Both the position numbers and the translations under genes were made by a program. Shown piece by piece: positions 1 through 8,299 of a stretch of 37,440 bases of DNA. The number at the start of each line of letters is the position of its first letter. Position 1 is the stretch's first letter. The stretch covers positions 1-37,440 of the forward strand of contig CACXUV010000017.1 in NCBI GenBank assembly GCA_902770845.1, read 5' to 3'. This DNA comes from an uncultured Prevotellaceae bacterium (GTDB lineage: Bacteria > Bacteroidota > Bacteroidia > Bacteroidales > Bacteroidaceae). Below the pieces are notes generated by a model. That model was not told where the DNA came from, made no database searches, and was given only the letters and a program-made list of their open reading frames with translations.

Positions 1-1474
1 GGCATCGATGGCATCGGCATGATTGCGCGTGTCGGGCGCTGTCGGCACCACCATCACTTCGTCCTTGTCGAAGCCGTAGTCGGTATGGAAGATGAGGTAG
101 CTCTGCAGATACATGATGCCCACGCCGATGACCAGCATGAACGACACGACGAATTGCAGGCAGATGAGCGAGGTGCGCAGAACGCGACCTTTGGGCGACA
201 GGCCGAACGAGCCTTTCAACACCAAGGCCGGCGGGAAGGACGTGACATAGTACGACGGATAGGCCCCGGCCAACAGTCCCACCACGATGCTGATGAGCAG
301 GGTGACGCCTACCAGCCACAGGTTATCCTGCAACAGGATACTGCCCTGCACTAGCTCCTGCAAGCCTAAGTCGTGAGCCACATACACCATCGCCATTGCC
401 ACCACGAATGCGAACAGGCTGATGATGACGGCCTCGGCCAGCAGACTGCCGCGCAGACTGGCCGTCGATGCGCCCAGCACTTTCTGCGTGTTGATACTGC
501 GGATGCGCAGCGGAGTCTCGGCCAGGGTGAAGTTCATGAAGTTGACGGCGGCTATCACGACGATGAGCAGCGAGAAGCAGATGAGCAGATACACGGAACT
601 CCTGCTGACCGACTTGATGTTGGGCGAATCCTTGCTGAGGTCTTTCGCGAAATGGGTATCGGCTATCGGCGTCAACACCACCTGCAGGGCTTCCTCCTCT
701 TCTTGGGTCGTCATGTTGAGGTCATTCTTGAACACCTCGACGGCCTTCTGGCGCATGGCGGTAATAACATTCGGCAGGTTGGCCACATCGTCCACACGGA
801 TATAAGCCTGATAGTTCCAGTTGCGGTAATTGCCTTCGTTGTCATTGATACCCCTGAAGCTGATGCCGTGCAGGAAGTTGTTTTCCGGATAGTCTTCTAT
901 CACGGCACACACATTGAAGATCCAAGTCTTCTATCACGGCACACACATTGAAGATCCAATCATCCACCCATTTGTATTTTAGGGTCTTGCCCACCGCATT
1001 GGCAGTGCCAAAGATGCGCATCGCTTCCGAACGCGGCAGCACGATATTAGGCAACTGGTTTAAGCCCTTCAAATCACCACAAATGACGGTCGGCTTGAAA
1101 ACGCTCATAAAGTCGTGAATGCCGAACACTTGATTCAGCGAATATTCCTGATCGCCCACCATATATTGGTCGAAGTTGGTCCAGCCCTGCTCGATGCCAT
1201 AGCCCTTGATATGCGGCGATGCTGCCGCCATCTGCTCCACCAACGGACGGGGCAGCGTCACACCATAGTCCTCCATGCCGGGCCCTAACTTCAATGTCAG
1301 GCGGAACAGCTTCTCGTGCTCCGTAAAACTCTTGTTATAGCCCAGGTCGTAGCTGACCTGCGTCATGATGACAAAGAACGAGGCATAGGCCAGGCTCAGG
1401 CCCAGCAGATTCAGCAAGCTTGCCGACACAAACTTGCGGAACATGGATGTAAAGTTTCTGATGATAGTCTTCAT
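1..1474 (-). pseudogene. FtsX/MacB-type ABC transporter permease, frameshifted by a 34-bp tandem duplication; runs off the left edge
   Basis: Inner-membrane permease of an ABC efflux system of the FtsX/MacB type. The ATG at 1474 opens a frame with a TM helix at about residues 14-36 and a periplasmic domain, but it stops at 842 after 210 residues. Between 891 and 958 an exact 34-bp unit is present twice. Removing one copy joins the motif WIFNVCAVIED directly to YPENNFLHG, and the reading frame then stays open to base 1. That second part carries typical permease features: the segment FMNFTLAETPLRIRS, the phrase QKVLGAS, and several TM helices. In the Bacteroidetes family such proteins are about 800 residues with two FtsX halves; the window holds the first half and the start of the second. 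It has its own promoter at 1496-1504. As it stands the gene should give only a truncated product. The ATPase is not in the window and may lie to the left. Confidence 0.85.
891..958. repeat. Exact 34-bp direct tandem duplication inside the permease gene
   Basis: Bases 891-924 and 925-958 are identical and directly adjacent. The unit starts AGTCTTCTATCACGG and ends GAAGATCCA. Because 34 is not a multiple of three, the duplication shifts the permease frame; deletion of one unit restores it exactly. This is the signature of slipped-strand replication. Confidence 0.95.
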
Positions 1475-1495
1475 ACGATTCCTCTTTTTTTATTT

Positions 1496-1504
1496 GCAAA
1501 AGTA
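1496..1504 (-). promoter_or_regulatory. Bacteroidetes -7 promoter element for the permease gene
   Basis: Read on the minus strand this is TACTTTTGC, matching the Bacteroidetes -7 consensus TAnnTTTG. It lies 22 bases upstream of the permease ATG (1474). The permease may therefore be transcribed separately from the upstream lipoprotein gene. Confidence 0.6.
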
Positions 1505-1520
1505 CGGCAATAAAACGAAT

Positions 1521-1545
1521 CCGCCAAGGCTCAATGCCCTGGCGG
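1521..1545 (-). terminator. Hairpin between the lipoprotein gene and the permease
   Basis: CCGCCAAGG at 1521-1529 pairs imperfectly with CCCTGGCGG at 1537-1545. On the minus strand it is followed by ATTCGTTTTATT, a moderate T-rich tail. It lies just upstream of the permease promoter, so it may end the upstream transcript. Confidence 0.45.
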
Positions 1546-1595
1546 AAGCAGATTGTCTAATTATTAGACGGTACGGTGTATGATTCTTTGACACC

Positions 1596-2234
1596 CTATC
1601 CTTCGTTGAGCTGGAAGTAGGTCAGGAACTCGCGCTCGCTCTCCTGCCAGATGTCGTCGAGAGTTTGTAACAGGGTGTCGCCTTCGTAGATGCCTTCGAC
1701 AGTAAACTGGAATACGCTCTGATTGGCAAACGGCTTGCCGGTATCTATGTTAGCTTTCGACAGAAGTATAAAGGTTTTGAAGTTCAGTTTCAGCACCAAG
1801 TGGTGAGCGGCACCGCCATAATGGAGTGTGAGCGGAATGGCAGCAGGTTCGAAGCCCCAGTTGACGTCGCCATTGTCCTGCATGTCATAGAAACGATAGT
1901 CGGCCAGAAAGTCTACATTGGGGGCACTGGCCAGCGCCTCTGCCAAAGCTCGGTCTGCCACTACGTTCGAGAGCTGGCTCACAGGGTAGTCGTGGAAACA
2001 GACAGCGTGCATCGTCAGGTCTGTGACTGTCATCTGCGCTCCCTCTACCTTGCCGGCTTTGGTGTCGCTGCCACCATCATTATAGATGATGACGTAGGTA
2101 CCCTTATATTCGCCGGCGATGGCTTTGGCGTAGTCTTCTTTTTGCTTCGTCGTCATGCCGTGAAACACAGGGTCGCTACTACACGCTGCGAAGGTCAGGG
2201 CAGCCAGCAACGCAAAGAAAATCTTTCTCATCAT
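1596..2234 (-). CDS. DUF4840-like lipoprotein
   Basis: Predicted exported lipoprotein of about 212 residues. The upstream in-frame ATG at 2285 would put 17 extra residues ahead of a textbook signal peptide, so I prefer the ATG pair at 2234/2231. The mature N-terminus follows the lipobox FAAC (Cys about 18). The rest is a soluble domain with no catalytic motif I recognise; size and character resemble the Bacteroidetes DUF4840 family, a tentative call from memory. It lies 83 bases downstream of the adaptor gene and upstream of the permease in the same orientation. It may be co-transcribed with the efflux genes, either as an accessory subunit or as an insertion into the operon. Function unknown. 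Confidence 0.7.
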   Translation of the reverse strand: MMRKIFFALLAALTFAACSSDPVFHGMTTKQKEDYAKAIAGEYKGTYVIIYNDGGSDTKAGKVEGAQMTVTDLTMHAVCFHDYPVSQLSNVVADRALAEALASAPNVDFLADYRFYDMQDNGDVNWGFEPAAIPLTLHYGGAAHHLVLKLNFKTFILLSKANIDTGKPFANQSVFQFTVEGIYEGDTLLQTLDDIWQESEREFLTYFQLNEG

Positions 2235-2317
2235 GTTTTTCTCGATTATATTGATTACTGTTTTATGTGTTAAACGCTTCACCACTTTATTTTATTGCGT
2301 CTAAGGCTTTATTTCTC

Positions 2318-3571
2318 CTACTTCATCACTAACACTTCATTATCTTTAAATGCCTCGTAGCCGCTGGTGACGACACGCTCGCCAGGTTCCAGGCCTTCCA
2401 GTACTTCGTAGTATTGCGGATTCTGACGGCCTATGCGGATGTTGCGGCGATAGGCTTTTGAGCCGCTCTTGTCGAGGACGAAAATCCACTGTCCGCCTGT
2501 GGTTTGGAAGAAGGTGCCACGAGGAATGAGGATGGCTTGCTCGGGCTGACCCAGTTCGAGGTCGATGTAGTAGGTCTGACCCGTGCGGATGTTCTCAGGA
2601 CGCTCCCCACGGAAGACGAAGTCGCAACGGAACTTGCCCTCGCGAACCTCTGGATAGACCTTGCGCACCTGAAGCTGGTATTGCTTGTCGCCACGTGTAA
2701 AGGTGGCGGTAAGGCCTTGGCGCACACGGTCGACATAATGCTCATCAATCTGTGCCTGCACCTTATAGTCGCTGAGATCGTTCAGCTGTCCTATCTTCTG
2801 GCCAGGCTGGATGCTCTGTCCCAACTCCACATCGAGGAGACCCAGTTCGCCATCGATGGCTGAGCGCACTTCGAGCTTGTCCTTACGCTGGCGAACGAGT
2901 ACCACGTTCTTACGCATGTTCTGCAGGTTATCCTCCATCTGGTCCATCTGCACGCTACGATAGATGGAGTCCTGTTTCAGGCGCTTCGAAACCAAAGAGC
3001 GCTTTTTGGCAGAAAGCTGGTAGTCCTCCTGCGACTGCAGATAATCCTCACGACTGATGAGCTTCTCCTGATAGAGCCGACGATTCTGTTCAAAGGTGCG
3101 CTGCTTTCGCTGGGTATCCATATCTAGCTGTGCCTGCTCCGTCTGGTTGTTCAGACGGTCTTGTTGCATGGCTACCTGCGTGTTACGAAGCAGGTTCTGC
3201 TTCTCTGCCAGTTCTGCTTCTGCATTGAGTATCTGCAGGTCGAGGTTCGAGTTGCTCAGTCGTACAATGACATCGCCCTTTTTGACGTGTGTACCTTCTT
3301 CGACCACTTTCTCCATCACGATGCCGCCTTCTTCTGGCGAGATCTGCACCACCTGGATGGGCAGCACCTGTCCGTTAGTACGTACATAGTCCTTGAACTC
3401 TGCTTTTGTCACCTCGCTCATGGTCAGGTCATCGGCATTAACTTTCAGCGTCGAGGCATGATTGCCGAATACAAGCCAGCACAACATCACCAGCAGCAAG
3501 CTGCCACCTGCCGCATACGGCCAATACTTCTTCAACCGTTGAGTCTTTGTCTTTTCGATTATTCTGTCCAT
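2318..3571 (-). CDS. HlyD/MacA-type periplasmic adaptor (membrane fusion protein)
   Basis: A 417-residue membrane fusion protein that would bridge an inner-membrane ABC permease and a TolC-like channel. A TM anchor lies at about residues 17-35. Two half-lipoyl segments (about 75-105 and 235-265, with GTHVKKGD and GQSIQPGQ) flank a long Gln/Lys/Asp-rich coiled-coil hairpin at about 110-232. A beta-barrel and a membrane-proximal domain ending GERVVTSGYEAFKDNEVLV follow. Length and order are normal for the MacA/HlyD family. Its ATG overlaps the end of the tolC gene by 13 bases, which suggests translational coupling. The gene is intact, although both its presumed partners in this window are frameshifted. 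Confidence 0.88.
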   Translation of the reverse strand: MDRIIEKTKTQRLKKYWPYAAGGSLLLVMLCWLVFGNHASTLKVNADDLTMSEVTKAEFKDYVRTNGQVLPIQVVQISPEEGGIVMEKVVEEGTHVKKGDVIVRLSNSNLDLQILNAEAELAEKQNLLRNTQVAMQQDRLNNQTEQAQLDMDTQRKQRTFEQNRRLYQEKLISREDYLQSQEDYQLSAKKRSLVSKRLKQDSIYRSVQMDQMEDNLQNMRKNVVLVRQRKDKLEVRSAIDGELGLLDVELGQSIQPGQKIGQLNDLSDYKVQAQIDEHYVDRVRQGLTATFTRGDKQYQLQVRKVYPEVREGKFRCDFVFRGERPENIRTGQTYYIDLELGQPEQAILIPRGTFFQTTGGQWIFVLDKSGSKAYRRNIRIGRQNPQYYEVLEGLEPGERVVTSGYEAFKDNEVLVMK

Positions 3572-4850
3572 ATCGTCTGTCCGTTATAATATCTTACTAA
3601 TTGTTCTTTTACCATCGCCATCAGTTGACATTGCAACAGGGTGGCTTTCGACTTCAGCAGTTGTGAGGAAGTGGTGTGCAGGTCGATGGCCGTCGAGAGT
3701 CCTTCCTCGAATTGGCGACGTGTCAAATGATAGGTCAGGCTGTCGGCTTCAACTTTCTTTAGCATCTGCTCAGTTTGTTTAAGATTGACTTGCCAGTCCT
3801 GCCAGGCTTCACGAGCGAGCTTTTCAAGTTCGAGTTGCTTCTGCTCATAGTTCTCACGGGCTATCTGATAGTTGTTCTTTGCCTTGCGGATGCTGGTGAT
3901 GGTCTGTAAGCGGTTAAACAAGGGGATGCTCAATGTGGCACCAACATACTCACCCATATTATTTTTGATTTGATCACGGAATGACTGTCCTCCATTTGAA
4001 TGGAGGGTATGAAAGTAAGTGGTGTTCAGTCCCGCGCTCAACGAGAGGGAAGGGAACAAAGAAGCACGGGACTGGTGCCACTCGTGTTTGGAGGCTTTCA
4101 TTTGATAGTGCGATGCCAGTAGCTCTGGATTATTCCCAAGCGTGGGAATGTATTGCTCGCTGTTTGGGAATATTTTATTGCCGGCGTGGAAGTTATCCGT
4201 ACTCAGAATAGGGATTTCGCATCTGATAGTATCTCCCATCGGGTAGGCCATCGACTTCTTCAACTCCAGTATGGCAGAGGCAAGGAGATTCTGTTGATGT
4301 GTCAGTTCGTAGTTGGCTTCCGCTTGTTGCGATTCTACCTGAGCCACGTCTGCAGCACTCTTACGGCCAAGCTCTTCCAACAGGCGTGTCTGACGGAGTA
4401 AGAGCGTTGTCTCTTCCATTTTTTCCCCGGCCATCTTTACCAATCCATCATAATAGGCAACATTGACAAAAGCTTGTAATACGTTTAAGGCTATCTGGTT
4501 TTGCTTCTGACGTAGGCATGCAAACGGTTGAACCCGTCAAAGAACGGAAATGAGGCACTCAGGGAATAACCATTATTAAAGGTACTCACATCGGTATAGA
4601 TATTCGTTTCGGGGTCAATGGTTCGTCCGAAGTTGTACTGTGCTCCTATACCCATATCTACTTTTGGCAAGTAACGACCAATGGCTCCCGTTCTGTTGGC
4701 CATGTAGTTGTCGAGTTCCAGCTCAGTGCGCTTCACCTCGTGGTTATGCGCCACGGCGTACTGCATACATTGCTGCACTGTCCATGAGTGCTGTGCATGG
4801 GCTGAAACGGCTGTAAGCGTCAAGATTGCAATCAATGTTATTCTCATCAC
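3559..4850 (-). pseudogene. TolC-family outer-membrane efflux protein, broken by a -1 frameshift near 4513
   Basis: Outer-membrane efflux channel of the TolC/OEP family. The N-terminal part (4850 to 4491, 119 residues) has a signal peptide ending SAHAQ and the family opening WTVQQCMQYAVAHNHEVK, and it stops shortly after FFDGFNRLHA. The rest of the family is in the next frame: RQKQNQIALNVLQAFVNVAYYD leads into the long alpha-helical region with GRKSAADVAQVESQ and ends GQTIWTE at 3559. Adding one base at about 4512-4515 (for example GCCTTACGT for GCCTACGT on the minus strand) would make a continuous protein of about 430 residues, the normal family size. It is the first gene of the efflux operon, with a promoter at 4872-4880. 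A sequencing error cannot be excluded. Confidence 0.85.
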
Positions 4851-4871
4851 TTTTGTTATTATGAGTTTTTT

Positions 4872-4880
4872 GCAAAATTA
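4872..4880 (-). promoter_or_regulatory. Bacteroidetes -7 element for the tolC-adaptor efflux operon
   Basis: The minus strand reads TAATTTTGC, 22 bases upstream of the tolC ATG (4850). It is divergent from the response-regulator promoter about 100 bases away, so the intergenic region 4851-4994 is the likely site where the two-component system acts. Confidence 0.65.
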
Positions 4881-4978
4881 TTGAAAATCTCTCTATGCTC
4901 CAAGAGTTTTAATGTCGCCAGACGCAGAACGTCTAATAATTTGACAGTCTTCCGTATGATTTTTAGACAGAATCTTCG

Positions 4979-4987
4979 TAACTTTGC
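4979..4987 (+). promoter_or_regulatory. Bacteroidetes -7 element for the two-component operon, almost touching the start codon
   Basis: TAACTTTGC ends 7 bases before the response-regulator ATG at 4995. A normal start point for this element would put the transcript 5' end at or just before the ATG, so the mRNA would be leaderless or nearly so. A TTTG at 4940 is too far away for a standard -33 box. Confidence 0.5.
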
Positions 4988-4994
4988 AGGCAGT

Positions 4995-5519
4995 ATGAAA
5001 CAATATGGTACTATATTAGTTGTCGATGACAATGCTTCCATCCTGACTGCCATGCGCTATCTCCTGGATAGCGTCTTTGAACGCATATTGACATTGGAAA
5101 GGCCGGATTATATCCTGAAAACAATGGCACAGGAAGAGATAGACATCGTATTGCTCGACATGAATTTCACACTTGGCGTGAACAGCGGACAGGAGGGGCT
5201 GCTATGGCTTCGCTCTATCCGCAAACAGCATCCGCAGACGCCAGTGGTATTGCTGACGGCATACGCTGATGTGTCGCTGGCAGTACGAGGGTTGAAAAGT
5301 GGTGCAGCTGACTTCATTACTAAACCGTGGGATAATGACGAACTGATTCGCAAATTAAAGGATGTTCTCGAAATGCGGAACGAGATTGTCACACTTGACG
5401 AAATGGAGAAAGAGCATATCCGCAGGACTATTGACCACTGTCATGGCAATCTCACACAGGCTGCAGAACTCCTTGGCATTACGCGACAGACACTTTATAA
5501 TAAGATGAAGCGGTTATGA
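4995..5519 (+). CDS. Response regulator with REC and Fis-type HTH domains, no AAA+ domain
   Basis: A 174-residue DNA-binding response regulator. I chose the ATG at 4995 because the receiver domain begins there (KQYGTILVVDD); upstream in-frame codons precede the promoter element. The REC domain has D11/D12, the phospho-acceptor D55 in VLLDMNF, T88 and K110 in FITKPW. Residues 140-174 form a Fis/NtrC-type helix-turn-helix (GNLTQAAELLGITRQTLYNK). The sigma-54 AAA+ ATPase domain that normally sits between these in NtrC-type regulators (usual length about 440) is absent, giving a RegA/ActR-like layout. Its stop overlaps the kinase start (ATGATG), so the two are coupled. It is divergent from the efflux operon, which it probably controls. 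Confidence 0.88.
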   Translation: MKQYGTILVVDDNASILTAMRYLLDSVFERILTLERPDYILKTMAQEEIDIVLLDMNFTLGVNSGQEGLLWLRSIRKQHPQTPVVLLTAYADVSLAVRGLKSGAADFITKPWDNDELIRKLKDVLEMRNEIVTLDEMEKEHIRRTIDHCHGNLTQAAELLGITRQTLYNKMKRL

Positions 5520-6388
5520 TGTGGCTCTTCATGATCATAGGTGTTTTGTTGACTGCGCTCGTCGTCTGGACTGTTCGTCGGCAGCGCTCGCTGAAGATAC
5601 GTGCCCATCTGATGCAGGAGGCTATGCGCAATCATGACTTTACCTTCCGTCTTCCTACCGATGGACTGCTCTCAGGAGAACGGGCCATGCAGCAGACGCT
5701 GAACCAACTGGGAGAAACCATCCGTCAGCAAGTAAATCAGAATGAGGTGGAATCATGGGAGAGGCTGACGCGTGTGTTGACCCATGAGATGATGAACGCC
5801 ACAGCCCCCATTACCAGCATCAGCCAGTCGATGCTCAGCCGCAATGATGTGAAAGGTACTCCTCTTGAACCTGGCATTCAGGCCATCTTCGACACCAGCC
5901 GCCATCTGAGTGACTTCGTGGCTAATTACCGTAAGATGTCTCAACTGGAGAAACCTGTGTTGGAAGACGTGTCTCTTCGTCCAATCCTTGATGAAGTCTG
6001 TAAAGCCTATCCAGAACTGACTTGGGAGATAAATATTCCCACAGGTCTGACAGTCCGTGCAGATGCAGGCATGCTGCGCCAAGTGTTGATAAACCTGACA
6101 AAGAACGCTATGGAAGCAGAGGCGAAGAAAATGGTGATAGAGCAGATGGAGGAGCCCACAAACAGCCCTGTATTGAAGCTTTACATTGGCAATGATGGCT
6201 TGCCTGTTCCTGCAGAGAACCGCCAGTCGCTCTTTGTTCCCTTTTTCACCACCAAGCGTAGTGGCAGCGGTATTGGCCTTTCCCTAAGTCGCCGGATGAT
6301 GATTCAACAAGGAGGAATGCTCGATCTTGCCGAAAAACCATTATTTGGTTGCCATGTAGGTTTTATCCTTACTATATTGATTTCGTAA
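5516..6388 (+). CDS. Short membrane-anchored sensor histidine kinase
   Basis: A 290-residue histidine kinase, partner of the preceding response regulator. One TM helix (about 3-20) is followed by a short linker, then the dimerisation/phosphotransfer helix with H90 in VLTHEMMNATAPI. The HATPase domain has the N box INLTKNAMEA (N197), GNDG (225-228) and GSGIGLSLSRR (250-260). There is no periplasmic or PAS sensor domain, so it is shorter than the usual 400-450 residues of NtrB-like Bacteroidetes kinases. Signal input must come through the membrane segment, the linker or a partner protein. Either ATG of the ATGATG at 5516/5519 could be used. Confidence 0.87.
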   Translation: MMWLFMIIGVLLTALVVWTVRRQRSLKIRAHLMQEAMRNHDFTFRLPTDGLLSGERAMQQTLNQLGETIRQQVNQNEVESWERLTRVLTHEMMNATAPITSISQSMLSRNDVKGTPLEPGIQAIFDTSRHLSDFVANYRKMSQLEKPVLEDVSLRPILDEVCKAYPELTWEINIPTGLTVRADAGMLRQVLINLTKNAMEAEAKKMVIEQMEEPTNSPVLKLYIGNDGLPVPAENRQSLFVPFFTTKRSGSGIGLSLSRRMMIQQGGMLDLAEKPLFGCHVGFILTILIS

Positions 6389-6489
6389 CAGAATCTAACA
6401 AGATGAAAAATAAAGACGAGAAATTAAAATATTTTGTACGCGGGAGCGTTCATATATAAACAGGTAAAGAAGTAAAAAGACAAAGCAAT

Positions 6490-7011
6490 ATGGCATTAAT
6501 CAAGAGTTATAAGGGAATGGCGCCGAAGTGGGGCAGGGACTGCTACTTCAGCGAGAACGCCACCATCGTGGGCGACGTGACGATGGGCGACGAGTGCAGC
6601 ATCTGGTTTGGCGCCGTGGTACGTGGCGACGTGGCCCCCATCACCATCGGCAACGGTTCGAACGTGCAGGACGGCTCCTGCGTGCATGTGACCCACGAGA
6701 CGGGTCCGACGCACATCGGCAACTACGTCACCATCGGGCATAACGTCACCGTCCACGCCTGTACCATCCACGACAATGCCCTCATCGGCATGGGAGCCAC
6801 GCTGCTCGACGGCTGCGAGGTGGGCGAGGGGTCCATCGTGGCTGCCGGCGCCTTGGTGCTGCAGAACACGAAGATTCCCGCCGGTGAAATCTGGGGCGGC
6901 GTGCCGGCCAAGTATCTGAAGCCAGTGCGTCCCGGCCAGACCGACAACGCCAAGCACTACATCGAGTACGCCCGCATCTACATGGACGAGAATCCCGACT
7001 GCCGCTTCTGA
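6490..7011 (+). CDS. Gamma-class carbonic anhydrase family protein (copy 1)
   Basis: A 173-residue left-handed beta-helix (hexapeptide-repeat) protein of the gamma carbonic anhydrase/YrdA/PaaY group, a cytosolic trimer whose interfaces hold a metal. The three family metal-binding histidines are present: H66 in CVHV, and H84 and H89 spaced H-x4-H in IGHNVTVHA. R45 in VVRGD is also conserved. Whether it hydrates CO2 cannot be told from sequence, since many members show no measured activity. It is a close paralogue of the gene at 22898-23407; the first 37 residues differ only at position 16. No clear promoter was seen in the 101-base gap upstream. It ends at a shared terminator with mdh. Confidence 0.85.
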   Translation: MALIKSYKGMAPKWGRDCYFSENATIVGDVTMGDECSIWFGAVVRGDVAPITIGNGSNVQDGSCVHVTHETGPTHIGNYVTIGHNVTVHACTIHDNALIGMGATLLDGCEVGEGSIVAAGALVLQNTKIPAGEIWGGVPAKYLKPVRPGQTDNAKHYIEYARIYMDENPDCRF

Positions 7012-7076
7012 CAAGATGCCAGATGCGGCCAGGCCGTTCAGGATGCGTCAGCTGACCGAAGCTGCTGAACATAAAG

Positions 7077-7108
7077 ACCCCCGGAAGTCCTTGCGGATTC
7101 CCGGGGGT
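7077..7108. terminator. Bidirectional terminator between the gamma carbonic anhydrase gene and mdh
   Basis: ACCCCCGGAA at 7077-7086 pairs with TTCCCGGGGGT at 7098-7108 (one bulged base). T-rich runs follow on both strands (TTCTTG on plus, TCTTTAT on minus). It sits between convergent genes. Confidence 0.75.
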
Positions 7109-7126
7109 TCTTGTAGCGTACTGTTC

Positions 7127-8119
7127 TTAGAGGTTCGGATTGATCTTGCTCCACTCCGAGATGGGGGGCACGATGTTCAGTGTCACCAGCTCGTCGCGCA
7201 TCTTGCACAGGTGCTCGTAGCTCTGGTCCAGCTTGGCATTCTCCTCAGGCAGACCCTGGGGCACCTCGAAGTGGGCACCGTTCTTGTCGAGCGTGGTCTT
7301 CATGGCCATCATGATGTGGTCGTACTTGTCGGTCTTCACATAGGTGCCAACGGGGAAGCGGAAGGGCTCGCCACCCATGGCAGCACGAATCATCTCCACG
7401 CTCAGGTAAGAGGGGCTCTGGAACGAAGAGCGGCCACGCAACTTGATGATGGCAGCACCACCCTTGGTCACGTCGGTCTTCATCTGCTCCCACTCTTCGG
7501 CGGGGAACTCGGCTGTGCCGATAATGTCGGTCAGCTTGCGGCCCTTGATCGTGACGTGGCTGCCAAAGACGGCCATCTGCTCGCCGTGTCCACCGTAAGT
7601 GGCACAGCCCTTGATCTCGCTCTGCAGCACGCCAAACTTCTTGGCCAGTGCGCTCTGCAGGCGTGTGGTGTCAAGACCAGCCAGCGTGGTCACCTGTCCG
7701 GGCTTCAAGCCAGAGTAGAGCAGGGTCACCAGACCGGTGAGGTCGGCGGGGTTGAAGATAATCACCACGTGCTTCACATCGGGGCAATACTTCTTGATAT
7801 TCATGCCCAGTTCCTCGGCAATCTTGCAGTTGCCGGCCAGCAGGTCCTCACGGGTCATGCCCTCCTTACGGGGTGCGCCACCCGACGAAATGATGTACTT
7901 TGCATCACGGAAAGCCTCTTCGGCATCGGTGGTGGCGGTAATCGTTGCCTCGTCGAAGCCGCTCTGGCGCATTTCCTCGGCCACGCCTTCGGGCGAGAAC
8001 ACATCGTAAAGACACAGGTTGCTGGTCAGGCCCATCATCAGGGCGCACTGAGCCATGTTCGAACCAATCATGCCGGCAGCACCGACGATGACCAGTTTCT
8101 CATTTGTCAAAAATGCCAT
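7127..8119 (-). CDS. mdh: NAD-dependent malate dehydrogenase
   Basis: Interconverts malate and oxaloacetate with NAD(H) in the cytosol. In anaerobic Bacteroidales this serves the reductive branch toward fumarate and succinate. The 330-residue protein has the Rossmann motif GAAGMIG (13-19), substrate-loop arginines R84 and R90 (GGAPRKEGMTRE), N123 in FNPAD, R153 in LDTTR, and the catalytic pair D150 and H178 (YGGHGEQ). Length is normal for the LDH/MDH superfamily. Start ATG 8119 is followed at once by the Rossmann fold. A promoter lies at 8159-8167 and a terminator at 7077-7108, so it is probably monocistronic. Confidence 0.9.
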   Translation of the reverse strand: MAFLTNEKLVIVGAAGMIGSNMAQCALMMGLTSNLCLYDVFSPEGVAEEMRQSGFDEATITATTDAEEAFRDAKYIISSGGAPRKEGMTREDLLAGNCKIAEELGMNIKKYCPDVKHVVIIFNPADLTGLVTLLYSGLKPGQVTTLAGLDTTRLQSALAKKFGVLQSEIKGCATYGGHGEQMAVFGSHVTIKGRKLTDIIGTAEFPAEEWEQMKTDVTKGGAAIIKLRGRSSFQSPSYLSVEMIRAAMGGEPFRFPVGTYVKTDKYDHIMMAMKTTLDKNGAHFEVPQGLPEENAKLDQSYEHLCKMRDELVTLNIVPPISEWSKINPNL

Positions 8120-8158
8120 AATTCTTTGTAAGTTAAATGTTGATATAGGTACTTTGCC

Positions 8159-8167
8159 GCAAAATTA
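8159..8167 (-). promoter_or_regulatory. Bacteroidetes -7 element for mdh
   Basis: The minus strand reads TAATTTTGC, 39 bases upstream of the mdh ATG. It is divergent from the peptidase-hypD operon promoter at 8209-8240. Confidence 0.6.
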
Positions 8168-8208
8168 GAAAAAAAATGTGAGATAACCGAAATTCAATTG
8201 CAATTTAA

Positions 8209-8240
8209 TTGTTATTTAATTTAAAAAGGTGTATCTTTGC
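8209..8240 (+). promoter_or_regulatory. Bacteroidetes promoter of the hydroxyproline-peptide operon
   Basis: TTG at 8209-8211 is separated by 20 bases from TATCTTTGC at 8232-8240, the standard -33/-7 spacing. It lies 59 bases before the lipoprotein ATG at 8300. No other promoter-like element was seen before 15681, consistent with one transcript for all five genes. Confidence 0.7.
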
Positions 8241-8299
8241 AAAGTTGAAATAGCAAAATGTTTATTCTTTTCACTGAAATACAACTAAAAACGACTTTC

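Noticed and set aside
6389-6489. Promoter or small RNA before the first gamma carbonic anhydrase gene
   Set aside because: AT-rich with TTTG and TATA-like words, but nothing with the TAnnTTTG form and spacing seen at other genes here.
8258-8299. Upstream ATG for the zincin lipoprotein
   Set aside because: It would place 14 residues before a complete lipoprotein signal peptide; ATG 8300 starts it directly.
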